Source: Clostridiaceae bacterium (GTDB lineage Bacteria; Bacillota; Clostridia; Acetivibrionales; DTU013). From it: 15,796 nt of DNA. The notes below the pieces were generated by a model. It worked only from the letters and a program-made list of their open reading frames with translations. It searched no databases and had not been told where the DNA came from. The stretch spans positions 1 to 15,796 of the forward strand of contig JAAZKL010000196.1 of the NCBI GenBank assembly GCA_012799845.1, in the 5' to 3' direction. Each line of letters begins with the position of its first letter. Within the stretch, counting starts at the first letter, position 1. The translations under genes and the position numbers were made by a program. Of this stretch, positions 1 to 7,123 are shown piece by piece.

Positions 1-108
1 CGCTGCGAAAAACACTGCGAAAAACGCTGCAAAAAACGCTGCGAAAAACGCTGCGAAAAACGCTGCGAAAAACGCTGCGAAAAACGCTGCGAAAAACACT
101 GCGAAAAA
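1..108. repeat. 12-bp tandem repeat array, 9 units, open at left edge
   Basis: Nine head-to-tail copies of a 12-bp unit with consensus CGCTGCGAAAAA. Units 2 and 9 begin CAC instead of CGC and unit 3 has CTGCAA. The array touches the window edge, so its true length is unknown. A decayed tenth unit (CACTATGGTATA) follows, and a lone 10/12 match (CGCTGTGATAAA) lies at 164-175. Because 12 is a multiple of 3 and the unit has no stop in any register, all six frames stay open. On the plus strand they would read as RCEK, AAKN or LRKT tetrapeptides, with stops at 133-135, 137-139 and 153-155. It could be the tail of a gene to the left or a non-coding minisatellite; nothing here decides that. There are no spacers, so it is not a CRISPR array. 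Confidence 0.9.
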
Positions 109-135
109 CACTATGGTATATCAAAAAACGATTAG

Positions 136-311
136 ATAAACTCTATGATGTATAGCAGAAAAACGCTGTGATAAAGACTATAATAAAGCATAACCGATAT
201 AAACACCATTATAATCACAACGATAAAGAGCCGGTATGCGAAACGATAAACTTTAGTGATAGAACACAGCAGTCGAACCGGTTTGCACAACAGATTCGAG
301 GTTGAATTTTC
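136..311. other. AT-rich intergenic stretch, no confident gene
   Basis: Sequence between the repeat array and the small ORF at 312. It contains a TATAAT hexamer at 210-215 without a good -35 box, and the palindrome AACCGGTT at 276-283. Scattered CGATAAA words resemble decayed copies of the 12-bp unit. I see no convincing coding region, RNA gene or terminator. A promoter for amrA is expected here but cannot be fixed. Confidence 0.4.
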
Positions 312-413
312 ATGGATAGAAAAATGGTAAGATGGATAGCAATAATAATTACACTGGGATTTATACTGACATCCTTCAGCTTCTTTGCGTATATGCTGCT
401 GTTCGGAAATTGA
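312..413 (+). CDS. Possible 33-residue single-span membrane protein
   Basis: ATG at 312 opens a 33-codon frame ending in TGA at 411-413, upstream of and in the same direction as amrA (35 bp gap). The peptide starts with a basic N-terminus (MDRKMVRW). One long hydrophobic stretch of about 22 residues follows (IAIIITLGFILTSFSFFAYMLL), then a short tail GN. This is the form of a small bitopic membrane protein. A weak Shine-Dalgarno (CGAGG, 297-301) lies about ten bases before the ATG. Size and layout recall Prli42-type membrane miniproteins of Bacillota, but the sequence match is not good enough to name it. It may be co-transcribed with amrA. Conservation in relatives is needed to prove it is translated. 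Confidence 0.45.
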   Translation: MDRKMVRWIAIIITLGFILTSFSFFAYMLLFGN

Positions 414-447
414 GAGACTGATATAACAGCGGAAAGGTCGTGGGCAT

Positions 448-1857
448 ATGGGAGAGATAAAACGGACATTCATTACGCCGCACCCGCCCATAGTGGTGCA
501 CGAGGTGGGGAAGGGCGAAGAAATGGGGGCTGCCGCAACAGTAGGAGCGCTTCAGAGGTTTGCCCGGGAGGTAGCGAAGATTAAGCCGTCGACGATCGTT
601 GTCACATCCCCGCATGCGCCTGCATTCCAGGATTTCATCTTCATCAACCGCAATAGCGTGCTGTCAGGTGATTTTAGAAGATTCGGCGCCGTGGGAGTAA
701 AGCTGAGTTACGAGAACAACCTGAAGCTGGCCGGAGAAATCACCAGGCTGGCCAACAGCCAGGGCATCCCCTGCGGCGGTCTTGATGACTCGCTTATGGT
801 AAGATACCGGATATCAGAAGAACTGGACCATGGCGTAATGGTACCGTTGTATTTTATCAACAAGGTTTATGACAGCTTCAAACTCGTCCACATTTCCGTA
901 GCAGGCATGCCATTCAAGGACTTGTACAGGTTTGGAGGATGCATAGCCAGAGCTATTGAGAACTCCGATGAGTCGGTGGTGTTCATAGCGAGCGGAGATC
1001 TGTCCCACAGGCTCGCTCCGGACGGGCAGTACGGTTTCAACGAATGCGGTCCCGAATTCGACGGCAGGCTCATGGAGTATCTGAAAGGGCCCGACCGTGA
1101 AGCGATTATGGGATTTGACGAGGAATTTCTTGCAGAGGCAGGAGAATGCGGACTGCGGTCCTTTATAATGATGTTCGGCGCGCTGGACGAGTTCGAAATC
1201 AAGTCGGAAGTCTATTCATATGAAGGTCCCTTTGGTGTGGGTTATGCTGTTGCGGAGTTCACGCCGGTCTCGAAGATACAGGAAGAAACCCTGCTTGACA
1301 GGCTGGACAGGAGAGATATAGAAGAGATAAGCACGATACGGAACGCCGAAGATCCATATACCGCTCTTGCCAGGAAGTCGCTCGAAATGTATGTCCTGAA
1401 CGGTACCATGATCGATGTCCCGGAAGTGCTTCCGGAGGAAATGCGGTCGGGAAGGGCGGGAGTCTTTGTCTCGATCAGGAAGCATGGAAGGCTGAGGGGC
1501 TGCATTGGGACCATAATGCCGACACGAAAAAACATCGCTTCAGAGATTATACATAACGCCATCAGTGCAGGCATCCACGATCGGAGGTTCGACCCTGTGA
1601 CGGAAGATGAACTGGATGATCTGGTGTATTCGGTGGACGTTCTCGGAGAGCCCGAAGCTATAAGTTCCATGGATGAACTGGATGTGAAAAGGTACGGCGT
1701 CATCGTAAGGGCGGGCAGGCGCTCGGGTCTTCTGCTCCCCGACCTGGAAGGCGTCGACACTCCGCAGCAGCAGGTAGCCATAGCACTTCAGAAAGCAGGC
1801 ATCAAGCCCGATGAGAAGTATACGATGGAGCGCTTTGAAGTGATACGGCACGGGTGA
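448..1857 (+). CDS. amrA: AmmeMemoRadiSam system protein A: LigB-like dioxygenase-fold domain fused to AMMECR1
   Basis: 469 residues with two domains. Residues 5-275 are a class III extradiol dioxygenase (LigB/Memo-like) domain. PHPP (H12) and SPHAP (H56) match the paired His positions of that family. H128 (LDHG), H187 (SGDLSH) and E259 (YEGPFGVGY) are further candidate metal or catalytic residues; which ones bind metal is my inference. Residues about 300-467 are an AMMECR1 domain with the hallmark LRGCIGT at 349-355 and the downstream HDRRFDPVTEDEL region. In this three-part family (AMMECR1, Memo-like, radical SAM) the substrate is unknown. Here the Memo-like and AMMECR1 parts share one chain, and the radical SAM partner amrS follows 160 bp downstream on the same strand. 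The start is supported by GGAAAGG at 431-437, ten bases before ATG 448. Metal oxidation or protein or cofactor modification are possible roles; no activity should be assumed. Confidence 0.9.
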   Translation: MGEIKRTFITPHPPIVVHEVGKGEEMGAAATVGALQRFAREVAKIKPSTIVVTSPHAPAFQDFIFINRNSVLSGDFRRFGAVGVKLSYENNLKLAGEITRLANSQGIPCGGLDDSLMVRYRISEELDHGVMVPLYFINKVYDSFKLVHISVAGMPFKDLYRFGGCIARAIENSDESVVFIASGDLSHRLAPDGQYGFNECGPEFDGRLMEYLKGPDREAIMGFDEEFLAEAGECGLRSFIMMFGALDEFEIKSEVYSYEGPFGVGYAVAEFTPVSKIQEETLLDRLDRRDIEEISTIRNAEDPYTALARKSLEMYVLNGTMIDVPEVLPEEMRSGRAGVFVSIRKHGRLRGCIGTIMPTRKNIASEIIHNAISAGIHDRRFDPVTEDELDDLVYSVDVLGEPEAISSMDELDVKRYGVIVRAGRRSGLLLPDLEGVDTPQQQVAIALQKAGIKPDEKYTMERFEVIRHG

Positions 1858-1865
1858 TATTGAGC

Positions 1866-1900
1866 GATACAGCACAAGTGATACAGCACAAGTGATACAG
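1866..1900. repeat. 14-bp direct repeat after amrA stop codon
   Basis: GATACAGCACAAGT occurs twice in direct succession (1866-1879, 1880-1893), followed by a partial third copy GATACAG (1894-1900). It begins eight bases after the amrA stop and lies in the gap before amrS. It has no dyad symmetry, so it is not a terminator stem. It is one of several unrelated tandem repeats in this window. Confidence 0.85.
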
Positions 1901-2017
1901 ATCAATACATCACAGGTGAGCCCAAAATACAAGCATTATGATATAGTGGGCTATGAAAGCATCTGTATTACGATGAAATGTACACTGAAAAAGCTGCACA
2001 TTACAATGAGGTAGGCA

Positions 2018-3046
2018 ATGAAGGAAGCTGCGTATTACGAAAAGTTGGATAACGGCAGCGTCCGCTGCATACTCTGTCCGCACCGGTGTTCATTGAGGCC
2101 GGGTATGACAGGTGTGTGCCGTGCCCGCAGGAATATCGACGGCAGGCTGTTTTCGCTGAATTACGGATATGCGGTTTCGGTGGCTCTCGATCCGATAGAA
2201 AAAAAGCCACTGTACCATTTCCATCCCGGCAGCCTTATACTGTCAGCCGGCACATTCGGCTGCAATTTCAGGTGCAGTTGGTGCCAGAACTGGTCCATCG
2301 CTCATGGGGAGGATGACGCCCATGGGGAGGATGACACCCATGGGGAGGATGACGCTCATGGGGAGGATGACGCCCATGGGGGTGATCGTGCCTCAGGGCG
2401 TGAAAATGAACTGGTACCGGACAGCCGGGATGATCGCACCGGGTCTGGCGATGAGCAAGCGTACGCATGGAACCACAGGGGCGTCAGGTTGTCTGAGCTG
2501 AGGCCTGAAAGCCTGGCTCGTCTTGCTGAGCAATATGCCAGCCACGGCAATATCGGCGTTGCATATACATACAATGAACCGACCATATGGTATGAATTCG
2601 TATTGGAGACTGCAAAACTCGTCAGGGAAAAGGGGCTCGTGAATGTGCTGGTGACAAACGGCTTCATAAACGAAGAGCCCCTTAAGGAACTGCTTCCGTA
2701 TATCGATGCAATGAACATAGATGTCAAGGGCTTTACCGGGAACTTCTATACCAGGTACTGCAAGGGCGGCCTGGATCATGTCAGGAGAACCGTGGAAAGA
2801 GCGGCGCAACACTGCCATGTTGAGGTCACAACGCTCGTGATCCCCGGCCTGAACGATTCACCTGGGGAAATCGGGGAACTTGCCCGCTGGCTTTCTTCCA
2901 TTGACAGGGACATCGTGCTGCACCTGTCTCGCTTCTTCCCAAATTATAAAATGCTCCGCATAGCGCCAACACCCCTGAAAACGCTGGAGACGGCGAAAAA
3001 GAGCGCCATGGAGCATCTGAGACATGTTTATCCCGGCAACGTTTGA
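2018..3046 (+). CDS. amrS: AmmeMemoRadiSam system radical SAM enzyme, with repeat-expanded loop
   Basis: 342 residues, related to pyruvate-formate-lyase activating enzymes. The 4Fe-4S/SAM motif is C82-x3-C86-x2-C89 in GCNFRCSWCQNW. An N-terminal Cys set (C17, C20, C24 and C34, in CILCPHRC and GVC) is typical of this family. The core segments AYTYNEPTIWYEF (182-194), LVTNGFI (211-217) and MNIDVKGF (232-239) are present. Directly after the cluster loop, residues 95-123 are hexapeptide repeats (A/T)HGEDD, followed by an acidic, charged stretch to about residue 150. The family normally resumes soon after this loop with the helix seen here as RLSELRPESLARLAEQY, so roughly 50 residues look inserted. 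The frame is intact and all core motifs remain, so the enzyme is probably functional. GAGGTAGG a few bases before ATG 2018 serves as ribosome binding site. It presumably works with AmrA on an unknown substrate. Confidence 0.92.
   Translation: MKEAAYYEKLDNGSVRCILCPHRCSLRPGMTGVCRARRNIDGRLFSLNYGYAVSVALDPIEKKPLYHFHPGSLILSAGTFGCNFRCSWCQNWSIAHGEDDAHGEDDTHGEDDAHGEDDAHGGDRASGRENELVPDSRDDRTGSGDEQAYAWNHRGVRLSELRPESLARLAEQYASHGNIGVAYTYNEPTIWYEFVLETAKLVREKGLVNVLVTNGFINEEPLKELLPYIDAMNIDVKGFTGNFYTRYCKGGLDHVRRTVERAAQHCHVEVTTLVIPGLNDSPGEIGELARWLSSIDRDIVLHLSRFFPNYKMLRIAPTPLKTLETAKKSAMEHLRHVYPGNV
2300..2389 (+). repeat. 18-bp in-frame tandem repeat inside amrS
   Basis: Four near-identical 18-bp units (consensus GCYCATGGGGAGGATGAC) at 2300-2371, and a diverged fifth at 2372-2389. 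They encode AHGEDD, AHGEDD, THGEDD, AHGEDD and AHGGDR. Units differ only at the first codon (GCT, GCC or ACC), which points to recent expansion. Because 18 is a multiple of 3, unit gain or loss keeps the amrS frame. Confidence 0.92.
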
Positions 3047-3252
3047 CGAGTGCAAACCGTATCTGTCGACGAGGATAGGCTTCACAAACCACAAATGCCG
3101 GCTGTGCCGTTTGACAAAAGTCCGGCTGTATTGTAGATTGTATACAATACTTCCAATAATTATTTTGCTTATTTATTGAAAACTTCTTAACAAATATGAG
3201 ATAAAAAAGGTATAATTCATATGAGAGATACTTCAGTTTTACACATACAGGG
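3047..3252. other. Intergenic region between amrS and cdaA
   Basis: AT-rich gap of 206 bp. It holds the perfect 12-bp palindrome ATTGTATACAAT at 3137-3148, about 40 bp upstream of the cdaA -35 box, a possible regulator site. The predicted cdaA promoter lies at 3187-3216. A short CGGC-TGT-GCCG hairpin near 3099 lacks a T-run. I see no strong terminator for the amr genes and no coding sequence. Confidence 0.5.
3187..3216 (+). promoter_or_regulatory. Sigma-A promoter for cdaA
   Basis: TTAACA (3187-3192) and a perfect TATAAT (3211-3216) with an 18-bp spacer, about 37 bp before the cdaA start. The surrounding DNA is AT-rich. TTGAAA at 3176-3181 is too far from the -10 to be the partner. Confidence 0.65.
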
Positions 3253-4146
3253 GTGTGGAAATATTTGGATCTGTTCAGCAACATAAACCTGCGTGATCTG
3301 TTTAATAATTTTGTCGGCTATATGGGATTGGATGATCCTTTGTACATAGTCCGCGCCTTTTTGGATATAGGCATCGTAACCTGGGTCGTTTACAAGCTCA
3401 TCGTCCTTGTGCGCGAAACACGCGCCTGGCAGTTGATAAAAGGTCTCCTTCTTATCATCGTCGCAACGGAGATGAGCGGTTTTCTCGAACTCAAGACGAT
3501 CAACTTCATGCTCAGGTCGATACTGTCGGTATTGGCCATAGGCGCCATCGTGCTTTTCCAGCCTGAACTCAGGAGGGCTCTTGAGAAAATAGGAAGGAGC
3601 AGGTTCAAGGATCTGCTGAATTTCGACGAGGCGTCCAACATCAGGGTCCAGACCACAGCCGTCATCGAGGAGATCATAAAAACCTGCACATACCTTTCTT
3701 CCAAATATATAGGCGCCCTTATCGTCATAGAGAGAGACGTCAAGATCGGGGAGATAATCAACAGCGGGATAGAGCTTGACTCACAGGTTTCGAGCGAACT
3801 GCTCATCAACATTTTCACTCCCGACACTCCGCTGCATGACGGAGCCGTTGTAATACGCGACAACAAGATCAAGGCTGCCGCCTGCCTGCTGCCGCTGACA
3901 GACAACCCGAGCCTCAGCAAGGAACTCGGAATGAGGCACAGGTCGGCGCTGGGCATCACTGAGGTGTCGGACTGCATCGCGGTAGTCGTTTCCGAGGAAT
4001 CCGGAAAGATATCCTTCGCCCTCAATGGCGGACTGACCAGGAACCTTACATCCGACACGCTGAGGAAGGCGCTGAACAGGAACCTTCTGCCTGAACGTGA
4101 GGCAAATCCCAAAAAACTGATATTGTGGAGGGGCAAAACCAGGTGA
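3253..4146 (+). CDS. cdaA: Diadenylate cyclase CdaA (c-di-AMP synthase)
   Basis: 297 residues. It condenses two ATP into cyclic di-AMP, an essential second messenger in most Bacillota for potassium/osmotic balance and wall homeostasis. Three membrane segments lie in residues about 33-103, ending in the conserved FQPELRRALE (102-111). The cytosolic DAC domain follows, with the catalytic DGA motif at D196-A198 (TPLHDGAVV) and RHR at 228-230 (MRHRSALG), plus SSELLINIF before them. Length and order match Bacillus CdaA. The start is uncertain: GTG 3253 has GGG directly against it. TTG 3265 sits better behind AGGGGTGTGG, and ATG 3322 would still keep all membrane segments. cdaR follows with an overlapping start, so both are made from one mRNA. 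Confidence 0.96.
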   Translation: MWKYLDLFSNINLRDLFNNFVGYMGLDDPLYIVRAFLDIGIVTWVVYKLIVLVRETRAWQLIKGLLLIIVATEMSGFLELKTINFMLRSILSVLAIGAIVLFQPELRRALEKIGRSRFKDLLNFDEASNIRVQTTAVIEEIIKTCTYLSSKYIGALIVIERDVKIGEIINSGIELDSQVSSELLINIFTPDTPLHDGAVVIRDNKIKAAACLLPLTDNPSLSKELGMRHRSALGITEVSDCIAVVVSEESGKISFALNGGLTRNLTSDTLRKALNRNLLPEREANPKKLILWRGKTR

Positions 4147-5435
4147 AAATCGGCAATTGGTTCAAGAAAGACATTAAGATAAAAATCCTTGCGTTCTTAA
4201 TAGCGCTGCTTTTCTGGCTTTATGTATCAAACGTTACCAATCCTTTCAAAACGGTGACCGTATACAACGTGCCTGTGACCGAAGTCAACAGGGATTATCT
4301 TGATCAGAACAACTACAGGCTGAGAGGAACACCCAGGACATTCATCGATATAACCATAAGGGGACGCAGCGGTGTGGTCGACAAGATCAGGTCGACAGAT
4401 TTTGACGTATTCCTGGACTATTCGCAGATCAAATCGGTAAGCGACAGGAAGCTGGCGGTCTCAGAGCCTGTATGCCTGTTCAAGAATGTGACGGTCGAGT
4501 CATATACCCCCAAAGAGATAGATGTCCAGCTTTACAGGGAAAAGCTCAAATATTTCAAAGTGGATCTTATATCCAGCATAACAATGAAACCGGGTTATGT
4601 GCTGCTGAGCGCGTCGGTCCTGGATAACAGCGAGATGCCTGTATACATGGAAGAAGCCATCATCGACAACATCGGCTCAATAAAGGCGTTCCTTGAACTG
4701 ACGGATGTTGACAGGGACATCGTGCAGCAGGTCCAGTGCAGGGTGTTTGACAAGAAAGGCAACGAAATCCCCGGTCTTGGCAAGGAAATGAAAGTCAACG
4801 TCAGGGTGGAGACAGCGAAGGAAGTACTCGTATCACTTGTGACAAGAGGCAGGCTTGCCGCGAACCACATCGAGATCGCTGGCAACAGGGTGATAGAACC
4901 TTACAGAGTGCTGCTGAAAGGCGCTCCCGAAGTACTTGAGAACCTGAAGGAGATCAAGACGGAGCAGTTGGACATCGACGGGCTGGATAAGGATCTCAAT
5001 ACCACGATCCCGCTGGTGATACCCGAAGGAACGGAACTGGTAAACTCGCCCGAAGAGATCAGGGTTTCCATAGACGTTGAAAAGCTTGCTGTGAGAGGCT
5101 TTGAATTCACGAAGGATGAAATATCGATACTGAATGCAAAGAACGACGGATCGCTTATATATGAAATCATTACGGATAAGGCGCTGGTACAGTTCAGAGG
5201 ATTACAGTCTGAATTGAATAATATAGTTCCTTCCTCGCTCAGACCTGCGGTGGACGTCGCTGATCTGGGAGAAGGCACCCACCAGCTCCAGTTGAACATG
5301 AACCTGCCTGAAAGCGGCAGTCTTGTGCAAAGAGTCTATGTGGAGGTCAGGATAAGCAAGACTCCGGAAACGCCGCCCGAGGATGATCCGACAGATGAAG
5401 AACCGGCAGACGAGAACCCTCCGGAGAATCCGTGA
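4143..5435 (+). CDS. cdaR: CdaR, YbbR-domain regulator of CdaA
   Basis: 430 residues from GTG 4143. CdaR is the membrane partner that modulates CdaA. Residues 12-30 form one membrane span (ILAFLIALLFWLYVSNV), followed by an extracytoplasmic chain of consecutive YbbR-type beta-rich repeats to about residue 400. The tail is acidic and proline-rich (TPPEDDPTDEEPADENPPENP, residues about 410-430), perhaps a wall-spanning or disordered extension. A longer reading from GTG 4125 is open. I prefer GTG 4143 because GGAGGGG (4127-4133) lies nine bases before it and because it overlaps the cdaA stop as GTGA, the usual form of translational coupling. The cdaA-cdaR-glmM order is a known conserved unit. 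Domain number was judged from sequence character only. Confidence 0.93.
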   Translation: MKIGNWFKKDIKIKILAFLIALLFWLYVSNVTNPFKTVTVYNVPVTEVNRDYLDQNNYRLRGTPRTFIDITIRGRSGVVDKIRSTDFDVFLDYSQIKSVSDRKLAVSEPVCLFKNVTVESYTPKEIDVQLYREKLKYFKVDLISSITMKPGYVLLSASVLDNSEMPVYMEEAIIDNIGSIKAFLELTDVDRDIVQQVQCRVFDKKGNEIPGLGKEMKVNVRVETAKEVLVSLVTRGRLAANHIEIAGNRVIEPYRVLLKGAPEVLENLKEIKTEQLDIDGLDKDLNTTIPLVIPEGTELVNSPEEIRVSIDVEKLAVRGFEFTKDEISILNAKNDGSLIYEIITDKALVQFRGLQSELNNIVPSSLRPAVDVADLGEGTHQLQLNMNLPESGSLVQRVYVEVRISKTPETPPEDDPTDEEPADENPPENP

Positions 5436-5442
5436 ATCGGAG

Positions 5443-5540
5443 CGTCCATGATCAGCGGATCCATGATCAAAGGAGTCCTGATAAGAGAAATTATGATCCG
5501 TAAATCCATGAACCGTAAATCATGATCCGAAATCCAGAAA
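5443..5540. repeat. Degenerate 15-bp tandem array after cdaR
   Basis: Copies of roughly ATCCATGATCNGNAA recur at near-regular 14-15 bp steps. The CATGATC-like cores lie at 5447, 5462, 5477, 5492, 5507 and 5521, with a fainter one at about 5535. Units are diverged, so the array is older than the one in amrS. It starts within ten bases of the cdaR stop and fills the first third of the 283-bp gap before glmM. No open frame of note crosses it. Confidence 0.7.
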
Positions 5541-5630
5541 TTGCTGAATTACGGGGGACTGACGGGATTTCGCCTGATGCAGCCTTCCAGGGATCAATGA
5601 TGCAGTAAAAGTGAAAAATGCAAAAAAATG

Positions 5631-5654
5631 CATGCAAAAGCATTGAATTGCATG
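5631..5654. promoter_or_regulatory. Inverted repeat overlapping the glmM -35 box
   Basis: CATGCAA (5631-5637) and TTGCATG (5648-5654) form 7-bp inverted arms with a 10-bp spacer. The right arm contains the predicted -35 hexamer TTGCAT. The placement would suit a repressor site, but the arms are short and AT-rich enough to arise by chance. Confidence 0.3.
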
Positions 5655-5675
5655 TGTAAGTTGCATTATTATAAT
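5648..5675 (+). promoter_or_regulatory. Predicted promoter of glmM
   Basis: TTGCAT (5648-5653) and a perfect TATAAT (5670-5675) with a 16-bp spacer, 43 bp before the glmM start. It implies that glmM can be transcribed apart from cdaA-cdaR. Confidence 0.6.
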
Positions 5676-5718
5676 GATGTAATAATTATTTTCAAACTTA
5701 TTCATCAGGGGGAAATAT

Positions 5719-7068
5719 ATGGCAAGACTTTTTGGAACAGATGGAGTAAGGGGAGTCGCAAACACGGAACTGTCAGCAGAGCTTGTGTATAAACTCGGGC
5801 AGGCAGGAGCTTATGTGCTTACATCCGAGACGAATCGGACTCCTAAAATATTGGTGGGGATGGATACAAGAATATCCGGCGGGATGCTCGAATCCGCGCT
5901 GGTGGCCGGTATCTGCTCTGTTGGAGCTGAAGCGGTCTGCCTGGGTGTTATTCCGACGCCAGCGGTGGCATATCTTACAAGACACTATAAAGCTGATGCC
6001 GGAGTGGTCATATCAGCTTCCCACAATCCGTTCGAATTCAACGGCATCAAGTTCTTTGATTCAAATGGATACAAGCTGCCCGACGCGACAGAGGACAAAA
6101 TCGAAGAGATCGCCAGGAACGGGTTTGACAACACGCAGCTTCCGTACGGCGCCGGAGTGGGCAGGAGAAAGACTGCCGGCAACACCCTGCGTGACTATGT
6201 CGATTTCCTGAAGAGCACCATAGATCATGACCTGAAAGGCCTGAAAATCGCGCTGGACTGTGCCAACGGCGCTTCATACCAGGCAGCCCCGATGCTGTTT
6301 GAGGAACTTGGAGCGCAGGTATTCCCGATCAACAACAGCCCGGACGGACTGAACATAAACCGTGACTGCGGTTCGACCCATATGTCGCAGTTGATGGAGC
6401 ATGTCAGAAAGTGCGGGGCCGATGTCGGCCTGGCATTTGACGGAGACGCTGACAGGGTCCTGGCCGTGGACGAGAACGGTGAACTGGTGGACGGTGACAA
6501 GATACTCGCGGTAATCGGGCTTGAACTGAAAAAGACCGGACAGCTCGCGCATGATACGATAGTTGCCACTGTCATGAGCAATCTCGGTTTGGACATCATG
6601 GCGGGGGAAAACGGTCTGAAGCTGGTCAAAACGAAAGTGGGCGACAGGTATGTGCTCGAGGAGATGCTGGACAAGGGATACATACTTGGCGGCGAGCAGT
6701 CAGGACATATTATCTTCCTGAAGCATAACACTACCGGAGACGGCCTGCTGACAGCCCTTCAGCTCCTGAACGTGATGAAGACGACCGGCAGGAAGCTGTC
6801 CGACCTGGCAGGCGTCATGCAGGTGCTGCCCCAGGTGCTGGAGAATGCAAAAGTCAGGAACGAAAACAAGCACAGGTATATGGAAGACGAGCTTGTTGCA
6901 AAGCTCTGCTGTGAACTGGAGGATGAGTTCAGGGGAGAGGGCAGGGTGCTGATCAGGCCGTCAGGCACTGAGCCGCTGGTACGCGTCATGATCGAAGGCA
7001 AGGACAGGGACTATATAGCCAAACGCGCCTCAGAGCTGGTCGCGGTGATAGAGGAGAGGCTGGGCTGA
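5719..7068 (+). CDS. glmM: Phosphoglucosamine mutase
   Basis: 449 residues, the normal family length. It interconverts glucosamine-6-phosphate and glucosamine-1-phosphate on the way to UDP-GlcNAc for peptidoglycan. Four alpha-D-phosphohexomutase domains are marked by their motifs. The phospho-serine loop is [16 protein letters not shown] with S101. The magnesium loop is DGDADR with D241, D243 and D245. The sugar-binding loop is GGEQSGH (324-330) and the phosphate-binding loop is [12 protein letters not shown] (413-424). The N-terminus [15 protein letters not shown] is typical of GlmM rather than of phosphomannomutases. Ribosome binding site GGGGGA lies just before ATG 5719. It is third in the cdaA-cdaR-glmM cluster, but a 283-bp gap with its own promoter precedes it. 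In Bacillus and relatives GlmM binds and restrains CdaA; that is family knowledge, not visible here. Confidence 0.97.
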   Translation: MARLFGTDGVRGVANTELSAELVYKLGQAGAYVLTSETNRTPKILVGMDTRISGGMLESALVAGICSVGAEAVCLGVIPTPAVAYLTRHYKADAGVVISASHNPFEFNGIKFFDSNGYKLPDATEDKIEEIARNGFDNTQLPYGAGVGRRKTAGNTLRDYVDFLKSTIDHDLKGLKIALDCANGASYQAAPMLFEELGAQVFPINNSPDGLNINRDCGSTHMSQLMEHVRKCGADVGLAFDGDADRVLAVDENGELVDGDKILAVIGLELKKTGQLAHDTIVATVMSNLGLDIMAGENGLKLVKTKVGDRYVLEEMLDKGYILGGEQSGHIIFLKHNTTGDGLLTALQLLNVMKTTGRKLSDLAGVMQVLPQVLENAKVRNENKHRYMEDELVAKLCCELEDEFRGEGRVLIRPSGTEPLVRVMIEGKDRDYIAKRASELVAVIEERLG

Positions 7069-7102
7069 TCGGACCAGGATAAGAGAAGCCTGGCAGACAG
7101 AA

Positions 7103-7123
7103 GATAAGCCTGGCTGGCTTATC
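7103..7123. terminator. Hairpin between convergent glmM and GlmU-like gene
   Basis: Perfect 8-bp arms GATAAGCC (7103-7110) and GGCTTATC (7116-7123) with a 5-base loop, placed where the two genes converge and touching the stop codon of the leftward gene. Neither side has a clean T-run; the leftward side reads TTCTGTCT. It may act as a weak bidirectional terminator. Confidence 0.4.

Noticed and set aside
1..108. CRISPR array
   Set aside because: The 12-bp units are contiguous with no spacers, far shorter than CRISPR repeats, and no cas gene is nearby.
132..491. Leftward open frame of 119 codons with hydrophobic stretch
   Set aside because: It overlaps the start and ribosome site of amrA and runs antisense to the small ORF at 312. 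It has no ribosome binding site and an irregular, Cys/Tyr-rich composition unlike neighbouring genes.
1242..1781. Leftward 179-codon frame inside amrA
   Set aside because: Ser-rich composition is typical of the antisense of a real gene. The sense strand encodes a clear AMMECR1 domain.
3390..4136. Leftward 248-codon frame inside cdaA
   Set aside because: It is the Ser/Leu-rich mirror of cdaA, whose DGA and RHR motifs are on the plus strand.
5541..5718. glmS-type ribozyme or other riboswitch before glmM
   Set aside because: The gene is glmM, not glmS, and the sequence shows only AT-rich repeats and a promoter, with no conserved ribozyme core.
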